Shown: positions 6,999 through 16,269 of the stretch, one piece after another
How positions within the stretch are numbered: position 1 is the first letter of the stretch
Layout: each line of letters starts with the position of its first letter
Origin: Blastocatellia bacterium
GTDB lineage: Bacteria > Acidobacteriota > Blastocatellia > Chloracidobacteriales > JADJPF01
Assembly (NCBI GenBank): GCA_025057015.1
Contig: JANWYG010000009.1
Span: 62,001-126,000 of the forward strand
DNA: 64,000 nucleotides
Direction of reading: 5' to 3'
Made by a program: the position numbers and the translations under genes
Notes under the pieces: model-generated
Seen by the model: only the letters and a program-made list of their open reading frames with translations
Told to the model about the DNA's origin: nothing
The model's database searches: none

Positions 6999-8329
6999 GG
7001 TTGACCATTTCTCGGTATACCCAAAGCCTTCATTCGCCTGTAAAGATGGCTACGATCAATCCCTATGGCTTCAGCAGTGCGAGATATGTTCCATTGCCAT
7101 TCGGCAAGTTTGCGACAAAGAAATTCTCGTTCATAAGCTTCGCTTGCCTCTTTGTAACTGCTAAAGTCATAGCTTGAAGCAGGCTTTTCAGAACGTCGAA
7201 TCGGCAAATCATTGGCAGTTATCTTGACTTTTGGCACCATTATCACGATTCGCTCGACCAGATTACGCAGTTCCCGCACGTTACCAGGCCAGTCATAGTT
7301 CTGCATTAACTCGATGGCATCGACGGTAAACTCTTTGACAGGTTTATTGTTACGCGCCGCAAAAACTCTATTGAAATGTTCAACAAGCAAAGGAACGTCT
7401 TCAAGATGCTCTCTGAGAGGCGGGATTTGAAAGGGAATCACGTTGAGCCGATAGAACAGGTCCGCCCGAAAATTGCCGCGTTCCATTTCCTCAGCAAGCC
7501 GCTTGTTTGTAGCAGAAATGATGCGCACGTCTACGCTTATAGCCGTAGAGCTTCCGACAGGCTCAAACTTTTGCTCTTCAAGTACTCTTAAGACTTTTGC
7601 TTGCATCTTTGGACTCATGTCGCCTACTTCATCAAGAAAGAGCGTCCCTTGATGAGCAAGCTCGAACTTGCCCTGCTTCGGGCTACTAGCGCCTGTAAAA
7701 GCTCCCTTGACATGCCCAAATAGCTCTGACTCTATCAAGTCTTCTGGTACTGCGGAGCAGTTCATCGCCACAAAATTGTTCTTTGCACGCTGCGACTGAC
7801 GATGCAGGGCATTTGCGACAAGCTCCTTACCTGTACCTGACTCACCATAGATAAGCACTCTTCCTTGTGTCGGTGCAGCTATTGCTATCTGCTGACGCAA
7901 TGCCCTCATAGGAGCACTTTCTCCTATGATCTCTAGAAGCGACTTGCGATTCTCGACAGCTAGCCCATGTTGCGTTAACGCAAGCTTCACCGTCTGCACG
8001 GTTTTTTCTAACTGTAGCGGCTTTTCTATAAAGTCCAGAGCCCCCATCTTCGTCGCTTTGACGGCAGTCTCTATAGTAGCGTGTCCAGAGATCATCACTA
8101 CCGATGTTTCAGGGCAAACTTCCTTTATTCTTTCTAGCACTTCGATCCCATCCATACCTGGCAACCACACATCTAGAAGGACACAACCATAACAGCGACT
8201 GGAAACCAGCTTAACGCACTCCTCGCCACTTGCTACGGTTTCAACTTCAAAGCCTTCATCTTCCAGAATGCCCTTCAGCGATTGCCGTATACCCGCCTCA
8301 TCATCAACTACAAGAATAGCGTTATCCAT
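6995..8329 (-). CDS. ntrX: NtrX/NtrC-type sigma-54 response regulator
   Basis: The protein has 444 residues in three domains. The receiver spans about 1-120, with D9/D10 and the phospho-acceptor D53 in LLDVWLPGMDG, plus K103. The AAA+ sigma-54 activation domain spans about 133-370, with Walker A GESGTGKE (162-169), the GAFTGA loop that touches sigma-54 (209-214) and Walker B LFLDEVGDM. The Fis-type helix-turn-helix at the end reads NISRTAEAIGIDRSHLYRRM, which resembles NtrX more than NtrC. It overlaps the 3' end of dnaE by 8 bases. No histidine kinase is adjacent, so its partner lies elsewhere. It is a candidate activator of the sigma-54 promoter at 1829-1844, which is inference only. Confidence 0.88.
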   Translation of the reverse strand: MDNAILVVDDEAGIRQSLKGILEDEGFEVETVASGEECVKLVSSRCYGCVLLDVWLPGMDGIEVLERIKEVCPETSVVMISGHATIETAVKATKMGALDFIEKPLQLEKTVQTVKLALTQHGLAVENRKSLLEIIGESAPMRALRQQIAIAAPTQGRVLIYGESGTGKELVANALHRQSQRAKNNFVAMNCSAVPEDLIESELFGHVKGAFTGASSPKQGKFELAHQGTLFLDEVGDMSPKMQAKVLRVLEEQKFEPVGSSTAISVDVRIISATNKRLAEEMERGNFRADLFYRLNVIPFQIPPLREHLEDVPLLVEHFNRVFAARNNKPVKEFTVDAIELMQNYDWPGNVRELRNLVERIVIMVPKVKITANDLPIRRSEKPASSYDFSSYKEASEAYEREFLCRKLAEWQWNISRTAEAIGIDRSHLYRRMKALGIPRNGQP

Positions 8330-11300
8330 TTCTCCAGCCCACGCCTAAAGCCTCTATACTTTGCCGCAGTTCGAGACTTGGCCTTATTCTGACAAACCTA
8401 TTTGGACGTATTCTGACTATTTTATCAGTTAGCTCTACTTCTATCTCTACAGGACAATCGCCTCTATGCCCATCCAGTAACTCAAACAACCGATCGCCTA
8501 CGGCCGCCTCCATAGGGGCTTTGACCGAAAGCAGCACTTTCGAGGCGTTGCGCTCAGCAATACCTTCCAACAGCTGCACATCCTCAAGTATGACGCAAAC
8601 AGCTTCATCTTCTATCTCAAGCTTACCCGAAACTAGTACAGGACGCTCGCTAGAAAGTCTTTTTTCTATCCTAGCAAAGACATCCGGCCAGATGACTAAT
8701 TTGACTGCCGCAAACTGGTCTTCAAGTTGAGCTAAGGCAAAGCGATCACCTTTCTTTGTAGTGCGCGTGTTCAGTGCTGTTATCACGCCACCTACCTTTA
8801 CTTGTGTGCCATGAGGCAGAGCGCCGAGACTGTCAATATCCGTCGTAGCAAATCGAGCAAGCACTTCTTGAAAACCTTCGAGCGGATGACTTGTTATATA
8901 AAATCCCAAAGACTCCTTCTCTGCCATAAGCAGCTGCTCAACACTCCAAGGAGAGACTCTAGGCAACTCAAACTGCTTATCTGCAGCAGTCACGAAAACT
9001 TCAAACAATGACTCCTGGCCATGCTGAGAGTTACGCTGAGCTCTTGTGCCATGAGCTAGAGCATCATCTATAGCAGCGAAGTTGCAAGCACGCCAAAGTG
9101 TCGGATCTTCCTGAGAAAGACTATCAAAAGCACCTGCTTTAATCAGGCTTTCAAGCAAGCGTCTATTTACCGCTGTTGCAGCAACTCGTTCGGTAAAATC
9201 ATAAATGGAAGTAAAAGGCCCTCTTTGCCTAGCAGCAATTATCGCCGAAACTGAAGCTTGCCCTATACCTTTGATAGCAGCGAGCCCAAACCTGATAGTA
9301 TTGCCACGAGGAGTAAAGGTATCTAGGCTAGCGTTTACGTCCGGTGGAAGCAGCTGTACGCCCATCTGTTTTGCTTTTTCTATATAACGGGCTACCTTGG
9401 CAGAGTTGCCAAGTTCATTCGACAGCACGGCTGCCCAGAAATGTGTCGGGTAGTGAGCTTTCAAATAAGCAGTCTGATAGGCAAGTATTCCATAAGCAAC
9501 CGAGTGACTGCGATTGAACGCATAATCAGCAAAACCTTCCAGCCTTCCCCATAGAGCCTCGAGCTTTTCTCGATCGTGGCCAGCTAAGACCGCACGTTCA
9601 AGAAACTTTGCCTTATGTGCCTCAAGTTCCTCGCGCTTTTTCTTACCCATAGCTCGACGTACGAGATCAGCTTCTCCAAGCGAATAACCTGCCAGAATTT
9701 GAAATATGGCCATTATCTGTTCTTGATAGACAGGTACACCATAGGTATTGCCCATTACATCCCGTAGCTGAGGGATCTCATAACGCACTTGCTTTCGCCC
9801 GTGTCTGCGCTCTATGTAATCATCCACCATACCACTGTCTATTGGGCCGGGCCGATAGAGCGCGTTAAGCGCTGCCAGATCCTCTAAACTCTCAGGTTTC
9901 ATTCTCCGACAAAGCTCCTTCATACCGTCGGATTCAAACTGAAATATGGCATCTGTCTCTCCCTCGGCAAACAGTCTCAGCGCTATCGGATCATCAAGTG
10001 CAATCCGCGAAAGGTCTATCCTAACACCCGTATCGCGCTCTATCATCTTCAAACAATCGTCTATGATCGTCAAAGTAGTAAGACCCAGGAAGTCCATCTT
10101 GAGCATGCCGGTCTTCTCTAGGTCCGTCATTTCGTATTGCGTAGCAAGCTCATCCTTAGGAGACTTATATACAGGCACTAACTCGTAGATAGGCTTTGGA
10201 GATATAACCACACCAGCAGCATGCAGTGACGCATGCCGCGCGCAACCCTCTAGCCTACGAGCGAGATCTATCACTTTTGCCACTCGCTCATCATTCTCGA
10301 TAGCAGCACGTAGCTCTGGTACCTGTCTAATAGCCTCATCAATAGGTATGTTGCGACCTCGTACAGGCGGGGGGATCAGCTTTGCTATCCTTTCAACTTC
10401 GGCATAGGGCATCTCTAACACCCGCCCTATGTCCTTGATCACAGCCCTTGAGGCCATCGTTCCGAAGGTGATTATCTGCGAGACGTTCTCACGCCCATAA
10501 AACTCACTGACATAGTTGATCACAGCAGCTCTGCCGCGAACACAAAAGTCGATGTCTATATCCGGCATCGACACCCTTTCTGGATTAAGAAAACGCTCGA
10601 ACATCAGCTCGTATTCCATAGGATCGACGTCGGTGATAAAAAGCGAGTAGGCTACGAGGCTACCAGCAGCTGACCCACGACCCGGCCCTACGGGAATGCC
10701 TTGCTGCTTTGCAAACCTAATAAAGTCCCAAACTATCAGGAAGTATCCCGCAAAGCCCATTCTCTTTATCGTCTCTATCTCATGTTCAAGACGTGTAATA
10801 TACTGCTCTAAAGAGTAGCGCAGCTTGCCCTTTGCCGCAGCTTGCTTAAGTAACTCGCAGCGCTCTTGAAAGCCCTCTCTTACGACTTTCTCAAAGTAAG
10901 TGTCGACAGTATATCCCTCTGGCACGGGGTAGAGCGGCAGATAATTCTTGCCTTTTGGCAGCTGTAAGTCACACTTTTCAGCTATCTCGAGAGTACAAAG
11001 CAGAGCTTGGGGTAATTCGTCACCAAAAACACTCCACATTTGCTCAGCGCTACGTACGTAGTGGCAGCGGCTATAACGCATCCTATTCGGGTCACGTAGC
11101 GATTTGCCAGTTTGAAGACATATCAAGGCATCGTGAGCTTCATAGTCCTCTTCAGTAAGAAAATGGCAATCATTAGTCGCTACTATAGGAATACCAGTCT
11201 TCTTCGATAATTCAACCAATAGAGGATTGATCCTTTGCTGCTCGGTGAGCCCATGGTCTTGTATCTCTAGATAGTAGTTGCCTTGGCCGAAGATATCTTG

Positions 11301-11792
11301 AAACTCAAGAGCAGCACGAGCAGCTTCATCAAACTTCCCAGCAAGCAACAATGACTGTGGCAGCCCTCTCAAACAAGCCGACAATCCTATCAAGCCTTGA
11401 GAATGTTCAGCCAGTAACGCTCGATCTATCCTCGGTCTGTAATGATAGCCCTCTATATACCCCATAGAGGAAAGCTTAACGAGGTTATGGTAGCCCTGTA
11501 GGTCTTTTGTAAGCAGTACCAGATGATGGTATTTCTCTTGCTCAGGCCGGACCGCTTTGTCAAATCGTGACCCTGAAGCAAGATAAGCCTCCATGCCTAT
11601 AATAGGCTTTATGCCAGCAGAGCGCATAGTATCGTAGAAAGAAATAGCTCCAAAGAGATTGCCATGGTCGGTAATTGCCGCGGCTTTCATTTGGAGCTCG
11701 TTTAGCCGTTTTGCCAACGGCGCATGCTGTATCGCACCGTCTAGAAGGCTAAAGTCAGTATGAAGGTGTAAGTGCACAAATTCTTTCGACAT
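8322..11792 (-). CDS. dnaE: DNA polymerase III alpha subunit
   Basis: The protein has 1156 residues, the usual length of DnaE1. The N-terminal PHP domain keeps its metal motif (HLHTDFSLLDGAI and ITDHGNL). The palm has the catalytic acidic motif PDIDIDF within a region starting GPGRGSAAGSLVAYS. The finger and thumb region includes FGLAAIKGIG. An OB-fold follows near 1000-1080 (VKVGGVITALNTRTTKKGD). It is the replicative polymerase, acting at the fork with the clamp and DnaB. It lies 1 base from the M2 peptidase gene and overlaps the start of the NtrX-type gene, so the three are likely co-transcribed. Confidence 0.97.
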   Translation of the reverse strand: MSKEFVHLHLHTDFSLLDGAIQHAPLAKRLNELQMKAAAITDHGNLFGAISFYDTMRSAGIKPIIGMEAYLASGSRFDKAVRPEQEKYHHLVLLTKDLQGYHNLVKLSSMGYIEGYHYRPRIDRALLAEHSQGLIGLSACLRGLPQSLLLAGKFDEAARAALEFQDIFGQGNYYLEIQDHGLTEQQRINPLLVELSKKTGIPIVATNDCHFLTEEDYEAHDALICLQTGKSLRDPNRMRYSRCHYVRSAEQMWSVFGDELPQALLCTLEIAEKCDLQLPKGKNYLPLYPVPEGYTVDTYFEKVVREGFQERCELLKQAAAKGKLRYSLEQYITRLEHEIETIKRMGFAGYFLIVWDFIRFAKQQGIPVGPGRGSAAGSLVAYSLFITDVDPMEYELMFERFLNPERVSMPDIDIDFCVRGRAAVINYVSEFYGRENVSQIITFGTMASRAVIKDIGRVLEMPYAEVERIAKLIPPPVRGRNIPIDEAIRQVPELRAAIENDERVAKVIDLARRLEGCARHASLHAAGVVISPKPIYELVPVYKSPKDELATQYEMTDLEKTGMLKMDFLGLTTLTIIDDCLKMIERDTGVRIDLSRIALDDPIALRLFAEGETDAIFQFESDGMKELCRRMKPESLEDLAALNALYRPGPIDSGMVDDYIERRHGRKQVRYEIPQLRDVMGNTYGVPVYQEQIMAIFQILAGYSLGEADLVRRAMGKKKREELEAHKAKFLERAVLAGHDREKLEALWGRLEGFADYAFNRSHSVAYGILAYQTAYLKAHYPTHFWAAVLSNELGNSAKVARYIEKAKQMGVQLLPPDVNASLDTFTPRGNTIRFGLAAIKGIGQASVSAIIAARQRGPFTSIYDFTERVAATAVNRRLLESLIKAGAFDSLSQEDPTLWRACNFAAIDDALAHGTRAQRNSQHGQESLFEVFVTAADKQFELPRVSPWSVEQLLMAEKESLGFYITSHPLEGFQEVLARFATTDIDSLGALPHGTQVKVGGVITALNTRTTKKGDRFALAQLEDQFAAVKLVIWPDVFARIEKRLSSERPVLVSGKLEIEDEAVCVILEDVQLLEGIAERNASKVLLSVKAPMEAAVGDRLFELLDGHRGDCPVEIEVELTDKIVRIRPNRFVRIRPSLELRQSIEALGVGWRNG

Positions 11793-11793
11793 A

Positions 11794-13587
11794 CTATAGC
11801 TGTGGTAAGGTATGCTTGCGACCTTTGTTTACCTGCTTGAGATATTCAAGCAACGGTTCAAAATACCGAACCATCGCCGCTGCACTCAAATCTTCCCCTG
11901 TATTCTCACGCAGTACTAACCGCCAGTTGCGAGAGCTGCCAGGACGCATTATCTGCTTGAGGAAATCACCTGCTGCTTTCTGACCATAATAGTTAGTAGC
12001 ATGTGGGTCTTGCTTTAACATCTTCGCTATATGGTCATGTAGCTGAAACAACAAGACATACGATAAAGCATAGTCATAATACGCCGCCGGATCGTCGTTA
12101 ATATGAGTTTTTGTACAAGCATCACAGTAAGCCTCCGAGCGACGCATTGGAGGTACTATACCCTGATATTTCTTCACTAGCTCCCACCACCTAGCATTAT
12201 ACTTGCTCTTAGGAAGGTTCTTCTCATATAGCTCATACTCAAAGTGACTCATCACGCCAGCAGAAAACGGTATAAAGACGACATAGTTTAGAGCTTCTTT
12301 GAGTAATGCTTGCATTTGATCCACGCGTGCATCCTTGCTAACAAGTCCCCTTTGCTCTAGAAAAGGTCGCTGCATTGCCGCAAGTCCCATCAAGCTGCCT
12401 ATCGCCTCGTGATATGCGCGATTTGCACCCTGTCGCAACAGCAGTGGCACGTCAGGATTGGAATAAGTCAGATAATAGTATATGTGCCCCAGTTCGTGAT
12501 GGGTAGTCTCATACCACTCGGCATTTGGCTCGACACTCATAAGAGAGCGCACGTCTGTATCATTATCCATGTGCCATGCACTAGCATGGGTGTTCTTCTT
12601 GTACTTAGCATCAGGTGGAAGCGGATACAGAGACGATTTTTCCCAAAAAACTTTTGGTAAAGGCTGAAAACCGAGACTTTTATAGAAATCCTCAGCTTGC
12701 TCTACTATCCACTCAGCACTTTTGTCCTTGAGTGCAGCATCTAGATTGAGCCCTTCGACCTCAAGCATAGGGCTCCAGTCTTGGCCCCATCTGTTCGGAA
12801 GCCAGTCTGCAGGTAGATATTCCGGAACGGGAGCCTTATACTTCTTTGCCAGTTCGTAGCGAGCATAAGTATGTAACTCGCGATAGAGAGGACGTAATTG
12901 CCTGTTTATGTCATCGACCAGCTTGAGCATTTGTTCGGCAGTCATGCCGTACTCGCTTACCATATAACTGAAGTAAGACCTGTAGCCGAGCGCTCTTACA
13001 GTGGCATTTCTAAGGTCCCTTAGCTCTGCCAGGCCATCTTTAAGACGAGTACCTACTTCCTTAGAAGCCAACCAAACTTCGCGACGCTCCCTTAGGTCCA
13101 CTGAACGCTTGAGCAAATCATCTATCTGATTCGTAGAAATAGATTGACCTTTTAACTTGAAATCGTAACCATAGAGCTTTTCGTTCTGAGCAACCTCGGC
13201 AGCTATGCGGCGCTTCACCAGCTCTTTTACAGTCGCAGGATTATTTGCAGCGTTAAACAGTATGACTTCTAGCTGCCTTACCTGCAACTCAGTAAGTTTA
13301 TCACGGTGCTTGAGAAATTTCTGAGCACGTTCGATATTCTCCTTGCTACCGGTAAACTCAGCCAGTTTTTCCTGAGCCTCGCGAGTAGCACGAGCGTTTG
13401 TATCATCGCCCTCCACTATTTTGATATTTGCTTGCCACTCAGCTTCCACAGCTATGGTACGAAGCTCGTTCCAGCGCTTGGTGTATTCGTCTATAAACTG
13501 CTGCACTTCAGCACGTATGTCCGACGACTCTACTTTAAACAGCGGAAGCATAAGTAAGATAAAAATGATTACCACGGCTATCCTCAT
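11794..13587 (-). CDS. Secreted M2 family peptidyl-dipeptidase (ACE-like)
   Basis: The protein has 597 residues with a signal peptide (MRIAVVIIFILLMLPLFKVES). It shows the zinc peptidase motif HELGH within YETTHHELGHIYYYLTYS, and the third zinc ligand Glu about 25 residues later in AYHEAIGSLMGLAA. The helical scaffold and the late segment KYQGIVPPMRRSEAYCDACTKTHINDDPAAYYDYAL match the M2 clan of angiotensin-converting enzyme homologues, which remove C-terminal dipeptides from peptides outside the cytoplasm. GGAGGAAACAG precedes the start. The start overlaps the end of the Fic-like gene by 4 bases. Bacterial M2 enzymes are frequent in Acidobacteriota. The physiological substrate is unknown. 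Confidence 0.92.
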   Translation of the reverse strand: MRIAVVIIFILLMLPLFKVESSDIRAEVQQFIDEYTKRWNELRTIAVEAEWQANIKIVEGDDTNARATREAQEKLAEFTGSKENIERAQKFLKHRDKLTELQVRQLEVILFNAANNPATVKELVKRRIAAEVAQNEKLYGYDFKLKGQSISTNQIDDLLKRSVDLRERREVWLASKEVGTRLKDGLAELRDLRNATVRALGYRSYFSYMVSEYGMTAEQMLKLVDDINRQLRPLYRELHTYARYELAKKYKAPVPEYLPADWLPNRWGQDWSPMLEVEGLNLDAALKDKSAEWIVEQAEDFYKSLGFQPLPKVFWEKSSLYPLPPDAKYKKNTHASAWHMDNDTDVRSLMSVEPNAEWYETTHHELGHIYYYLTYSNPDVPLLLRQGANRAYHEAIGSLMGLAAMQRPFLEQRGLVSKDARVDQMQALLKEALNYVVFIPFSAGVMSHFEYELYEKNLPKSKYNARWWELVKKYQGIVPPMRRSEAYCDACTKTHINDDPAAYYDYALSYVLLFQLHDHIAKMLKQDPHATNYYGQKAAGDFLKQIMRPGSSRNWRLVLRENTGEDLSAAAMVRYFEPLLEYLKQVNKGRKHTLPQL

Positions 13588-14357
13588 CTGTTTCCTCCTA
13601 CAAATATAGCTATCACTTCATCAAGAGACCGGATCAAAGAGCGAGCAAATAACTCTACACCAGGCTGCGTAAACATCTGAAAAGACGCCGACAAGGCCTG
13701 CCCGTAGCCCACAGCGTCTTTAACTATGACAGGAGGAAGGCCCGCACGAATCGTGTACGCTCCTGCTACCAGCAAAGCTAGCCAATCATTTAGACTTTCA
13801 AAAGGCTGCAAGTCAACCAATCGCAAGTGTACCAACCAAGCTTGCTCGACAGGGTGTAATTCGCCGAAGGCAGGCGTGGCAAACCAACTCAGCGCATTTT
13901 CTACGAGCTTCACAAGCAATGCACTCTCTACAGGTTCATGGCCTGTTGCTACAGAACGCCCTACTCCAGTTCTATAAACTCCACCATCAGATGAACTTCC
14001 TTCAGCAAGCAAGGTGTGAATTTCAAGCAAAAGCTCTTGAGTCAATCTAAAATCAGGCGAGTCGGCTTTTTTGTAAACGTAACTACAAGCATTTGTCAGT
14101 GCATTAACAGGCCGAAGGTGTTGAGGTAAATCGTCTAAAGCTGGGTCAGCACCAATAAGATAATCTATGGCCTCAATATCTTCCCAGCCACTTAATTTAA
14201 GTAAGCTCAGCACTTGTTGATTGAGGTAATATCGAGCTATCTCATTCAGAGGCAAGGGTTCAAGCGTTTTCAATGCAGCTTGTCTAGAAGCTAGCTCACT
14301 AACCCACCCGTAAGATGGACGAGATTCATTGTATATAGGTAACTTTGGCATAGCCAT
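13584..14357 (-). CDS. Fic-fold protein with a degenerate active-site motif
   Basis: The protein has 257 residues. The central region has the Fic helical layout: an ITEE-like loop region (LTQELLLEIHTLLAEGS), 'GVYRTGVGRSV', the helix 'HPVEQAWLVHLRLVDLQPFESLNDWLALLVA' and 'GLPPVIVKDAVGYGQAL'. In active Fic enzymes the motif is HPF..GNGR. Here it reads QPFESLNDWL, so the catalytic His is Gln and the phosphate-binding GNGR is lost. AMPylation is therefore unlikely, and the protein may be a structural or regulatory derivative. It is the first gene of the block leading to the M2 peptidase and dnaE. No good ribosome binding site is seen before its ATG, but a promoter-like TATACT lies at 14386-14391. 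Confidence 0.6.
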   Translation of the reverse strand: MAMPKLPIYNESRPSYGWVSELASRQAALKTLEPLPLNEIARYYLNQQVLSLLKLSGWEDIEAIDYLIGADPALDDLPQHLRPVNALTNACSYVYKKADSPDFRLTQELLLEIHTLLAEGSSSDGGVYRTGVGRSVATGHEPVESALLVKLVENALSWFATPAFGELHPVEQAWLVHLRLVDLQPFESLNDWLALLVAGAYTIRAGLPPVIVKDAVGYGQALSASFQMFTQPGVELFARSLIRSLDEVIAIFVGGNR

Positions 14358-14385
14358 ATGTTAGAAATTAGCTGAAGGGTGGTCA

Positions 14386-14409
14386 AGTATAGTAAGGCAG
14401 TATGACAGG
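14386..14409 (-). promoter_or_regulatory. Sigma-70-like promoter for the Fic-like gene
   Basis: The minus strand has TATACT (14391-14386), preceded by TTTGCC/TTGCCT at a 15-16 base spacing. The start codon at 14357 lies about 20 bases beyond the expected transcription start. Confidence 0.38.
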
Positions 14410-14415
14410 CAAAGA

Positions 14416-15072
14416 CTAATCTTTTAGATCCTTAAGCATTTCCTCATTAAGCGGTTGCGTTGACCGTTCGTTTGGCCAGTCTCGCCTGAAGGCTTGGTAT
14501 TGTCCCGTACTGGCATTGAACAGATAAGACCTTTCAGACTTGCTAATCTCGTGCACTATGGAATCTAGCTCGATAAATCTATCTGCTACGTCGATAAGCC
14601 TAGGAGAAGTGTTTGACCTGAAGCCAGCTACCTCCACTCGCACGCCTTTATACGCCACAGCATTTACAGCATACGCAAAATCCTCGTCCCCGCTCACTAA
14701 TATCGCCGTATCATATTTGTCGGCGAGCGAGAGCATATCGACCGCAATCTCAACGTCAAGATTCGCCTTTTTCGTACCATCGGGAAAAGTCTTCAGTTCC
14801 TTTTCTACGACACGATAGCCATTGCGCCGCATCCAGAGCAAGAAGCCTTGCTGCCTTTCAGCATTCTGATCGACACCAGTATAAAAAAATGCTCGCAGTA
14901 GCGGGTCATCACCACGCAACACTTCGAGCAGTTTGGCGTAATCTATCTCGACTCCTGCCGCCCGAGCTGCATGAAATAAATTATTACCGTCGATAAAAAT
15001 GGCTATTCTTCCCCTCGGGCTTGCAGGTTTGTTAGTTACCACTGGATACTTACCGGTAGTGAAGGCACACAC
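14416..15072 (-). CDS. NYN domain protein (LabA/DUF88 type), probable PIN-like nuclease
   Basis: The protein has 218 residues. From residue 21 it follows the NYN pattern: RIAIFIDGNNLFHAARAAG with the first catalytic Asp, then KKANLDVEIAVDML (second acidic cluster), TAILVSGDEDFAYAVNAVAYKG (third) and GVRVEVAGFRSNTSPRLIDVADRFIEL. These Asp residues form the metal site of PIN-like RNases. The first start codon (GTG at 15072) has its AGGAAGG box rather far upstream, and a GTG ten codons later is an alternative. Whether it cuts RNA is not shown. It sits 28 bases behind the P-loop NTPase gene. Confidence 0.8.
   Translation of the reverse strand: MCAFTTGKYPVVTNKPASPRGRIAIFIDGNNLFHAARAAGVEIDYAKLLEVLRGDDPLLRAFFYTGVDQNAERQQGFLLWMRRNGYRVVEKELKTFPDGTKKANLDVEIAVDMLSLADKYDTAILVSGDEDFAYAVNAVAYKGVRVEVAGFRSNTSPRLIDVADRFIELDSIVHEISKSERSYLFNASTGQYQAFRRDWPNERSTQPLNEEMLKDLKD
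15046..15058. promoter_or_regulatory. Near-copy of the TetR operator half
   Basis: ATACTTACCGGTA here matches 12 of the first 13 bases of the palindrome at 19306-19323. It lies in the first codons of the NYN gene. It may be a secondary regulator site or chance. Confidence 0.25.
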
Positions 15073-15100
15073 AGGCTTATTTTACCTTCCTGTAAACTAA

Positions 15101-15757
15101 CTAGTCAAAGGGAAAGGCAGATGTAGTCACCAAGCTAAGCAATCCAAATACCTTTGGATGTGAAAGAGTAATATAAAGATCATTAACCACTAATAAGTCG
15201 TCAACGCCTCTCAAACTCGACAGCTCACTAAGCACGCTCGTAAGCCTTCTTGGCGAGCAACTGTTTCTTATGTTGACGATTACAACATCTACTTTCGGCA
15301 CGAGAGCGTAGACAGAAGGTTTCCACCTAAGCCGAGAAGAAGGATCTACTACAATCATAGACAAAGTACACTCACTCGGAGGTAATATCGAGTTACTTTC
15401 TATGACGACGCCGCTTAAACCTGAAAAAAGAGCTTCTGCATCTTGCCAAGCACGAGCCATTCCACTAGACCTCGCTACTACCCAAGCAACCGAGCAAGCA
15501 CCTGCTTTATGAAATCGGTCTGTATCAGTACCTTCTACAAACAATGTCTGTGGCTCAACTATTAGTTCATAGTCGCTTCCAAGCGAGCTACACACACCAC
15601 AACTACGCCCGCCACGAGGGCAACCGTTGGTTTCCTCTGTAACACGCGTGACCTTGAGTGCTGCAAAGCTTGTCAAATGCCTAAGCAGTATCTCGCACAT
15701 AGCTGTCTTTCCACAGTTACTTGCAGCACCAGCTACTAAAATTTTTATCAGGCCCAC
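15101..15757 (-). CDS. Small P-loop NTPase, MobB-like, with Cys-rich motif
   Basis: I choose the GTG at 15757 because GGAGG lies five bases before it. The longer frame would start at TTG 15769, inside the ribosome binding site. The product has 218 residues. It opens with a beta strand and a Walker A motif (ILVAGAASNCGKTAMCEILLRHL), then a Cys motif CPRGGRSCGVCSSL, then 'DTDRFHKAGACSVAWVVARS' and 'GVVIESNSILPPSECTLSMIVVD'. The order strand/P-loop, then 'D..R...AGA', then 'viESN' resembles MobB and related GTPase chaperones of cofactor synthesis. The Cys cluster hints at metal binding. Function is unknown. Confidence 0.55.
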   Translation of the reverse strand: MGLIKILVAGAASNCGKTAMCEILLRHLTSFAALKVTRVTEETNGCPRGGRSCGVCSSLGSDYELIVEPQTLFVEGTDTDRFHKAGACSVAWVVARSSGMARAWQDAEALFSGLSGVVIESNSILPPSECTLSMIVVDPSSRLRWKPSVYALVPKVDVVIVNIRNSCSPRRLTSVLSELSSLRGVDDLLVVNDLYITLSHPKVFGLLSLVTTSAFPFD

Positions 15758-15799
15758 AGTGTCCTCCAAGAAAAATATTTTGCCCTCTGAGACATCTTA

Positions 15800-15805
15800 T
15801 ACAAT
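15800..15805 (+). promoter_or_regulatory. -10 box placed for a near-leaderless mRNA
   Basis: TACAAT ends 9 bases before the ATG at 15815, and there is no ribosome binding site between them. Transcription starting about 7 bases after the box would give an mRNA with only 2-3 leader bases. Confidence 0.4.
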
Positions 15806-15814
15806 AATTTAGTT

Positions 15815-16264
15815 ATGGGCACGCTATTACTCCTGTTGCTTTTTCTTGGACAAGACAAAAAGCCTGTCTATGACCAGCCTATCAGGAGCATAGAAGAAAG
15901 TCTTTATGTCTCTAGAATCGAACGCGAACAAGAACGGTACAGAAAAATCGTCGAAAGCGCTGAAGAAATAGTTAAGCTCTGTAACTCTCTAACTGCTGAA
16001 GTTGACAGACCTCAGTTGATAAAAAAAATAGAAAAGGTAGAAAAACTGGTCAAGAAGATTCGCTCAGAACAAGGCGGCGATGACGGTGAAGAGACAGTTC
16101 TTACGCCAAATATCGACCTCAGACTCAGGATGCAGCAGCTGGCAAAGCAAATACTCGATGAAACTAAGCTGCTCAATAGACACTCGATTTCTGCTAGCTT
16201 AATAGACAAAACTAATGAAATGATCCAGATTATCAAGGCAATAAAAAGCAGTGAAAACAGATAG
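15815..16264 (+). CDS. Small secreted helical protein of unknown function
   Basis: The protein has 149 residues. The first ten residues (MGTLLLLLLFLGQD) are a short hydrophobic signal, and the rest is highly charged and helical with a likely coiled coil (RIEREQERYRKIVESAEEIV; LIKKIEKVEKLVKKIRSE). I do not recognise a family. It starts without a ribosome binding site and lies 5 bases before the VWFA gene, whose product is also secreted, so the two probably form an operon and may act together in the envelope. Confidence 0.6.
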   Translation: MGTLLLLLLFLGQDKKPVYDQPIRSIEESLYVSRIEREQERYRKIVESAEEIVKLCNSLTAEVDRPQLIKKIEKVEKLVKKIRSEQGGDDGEETVLTPNIDLRLRMQQLAKQILDETKLLNRHSISASLIDKTNEMIQIIKAIKSSENR

Positions 16265-16269
16265 TTTAA

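Noticed and set aside
9946-10188. Forward open frames inside dnaE, glgC, hemL and the giant TPR gene
   Set aside because: They are shadows opposite strongly supported genes, with no independent ribosome binding sites or motifs.
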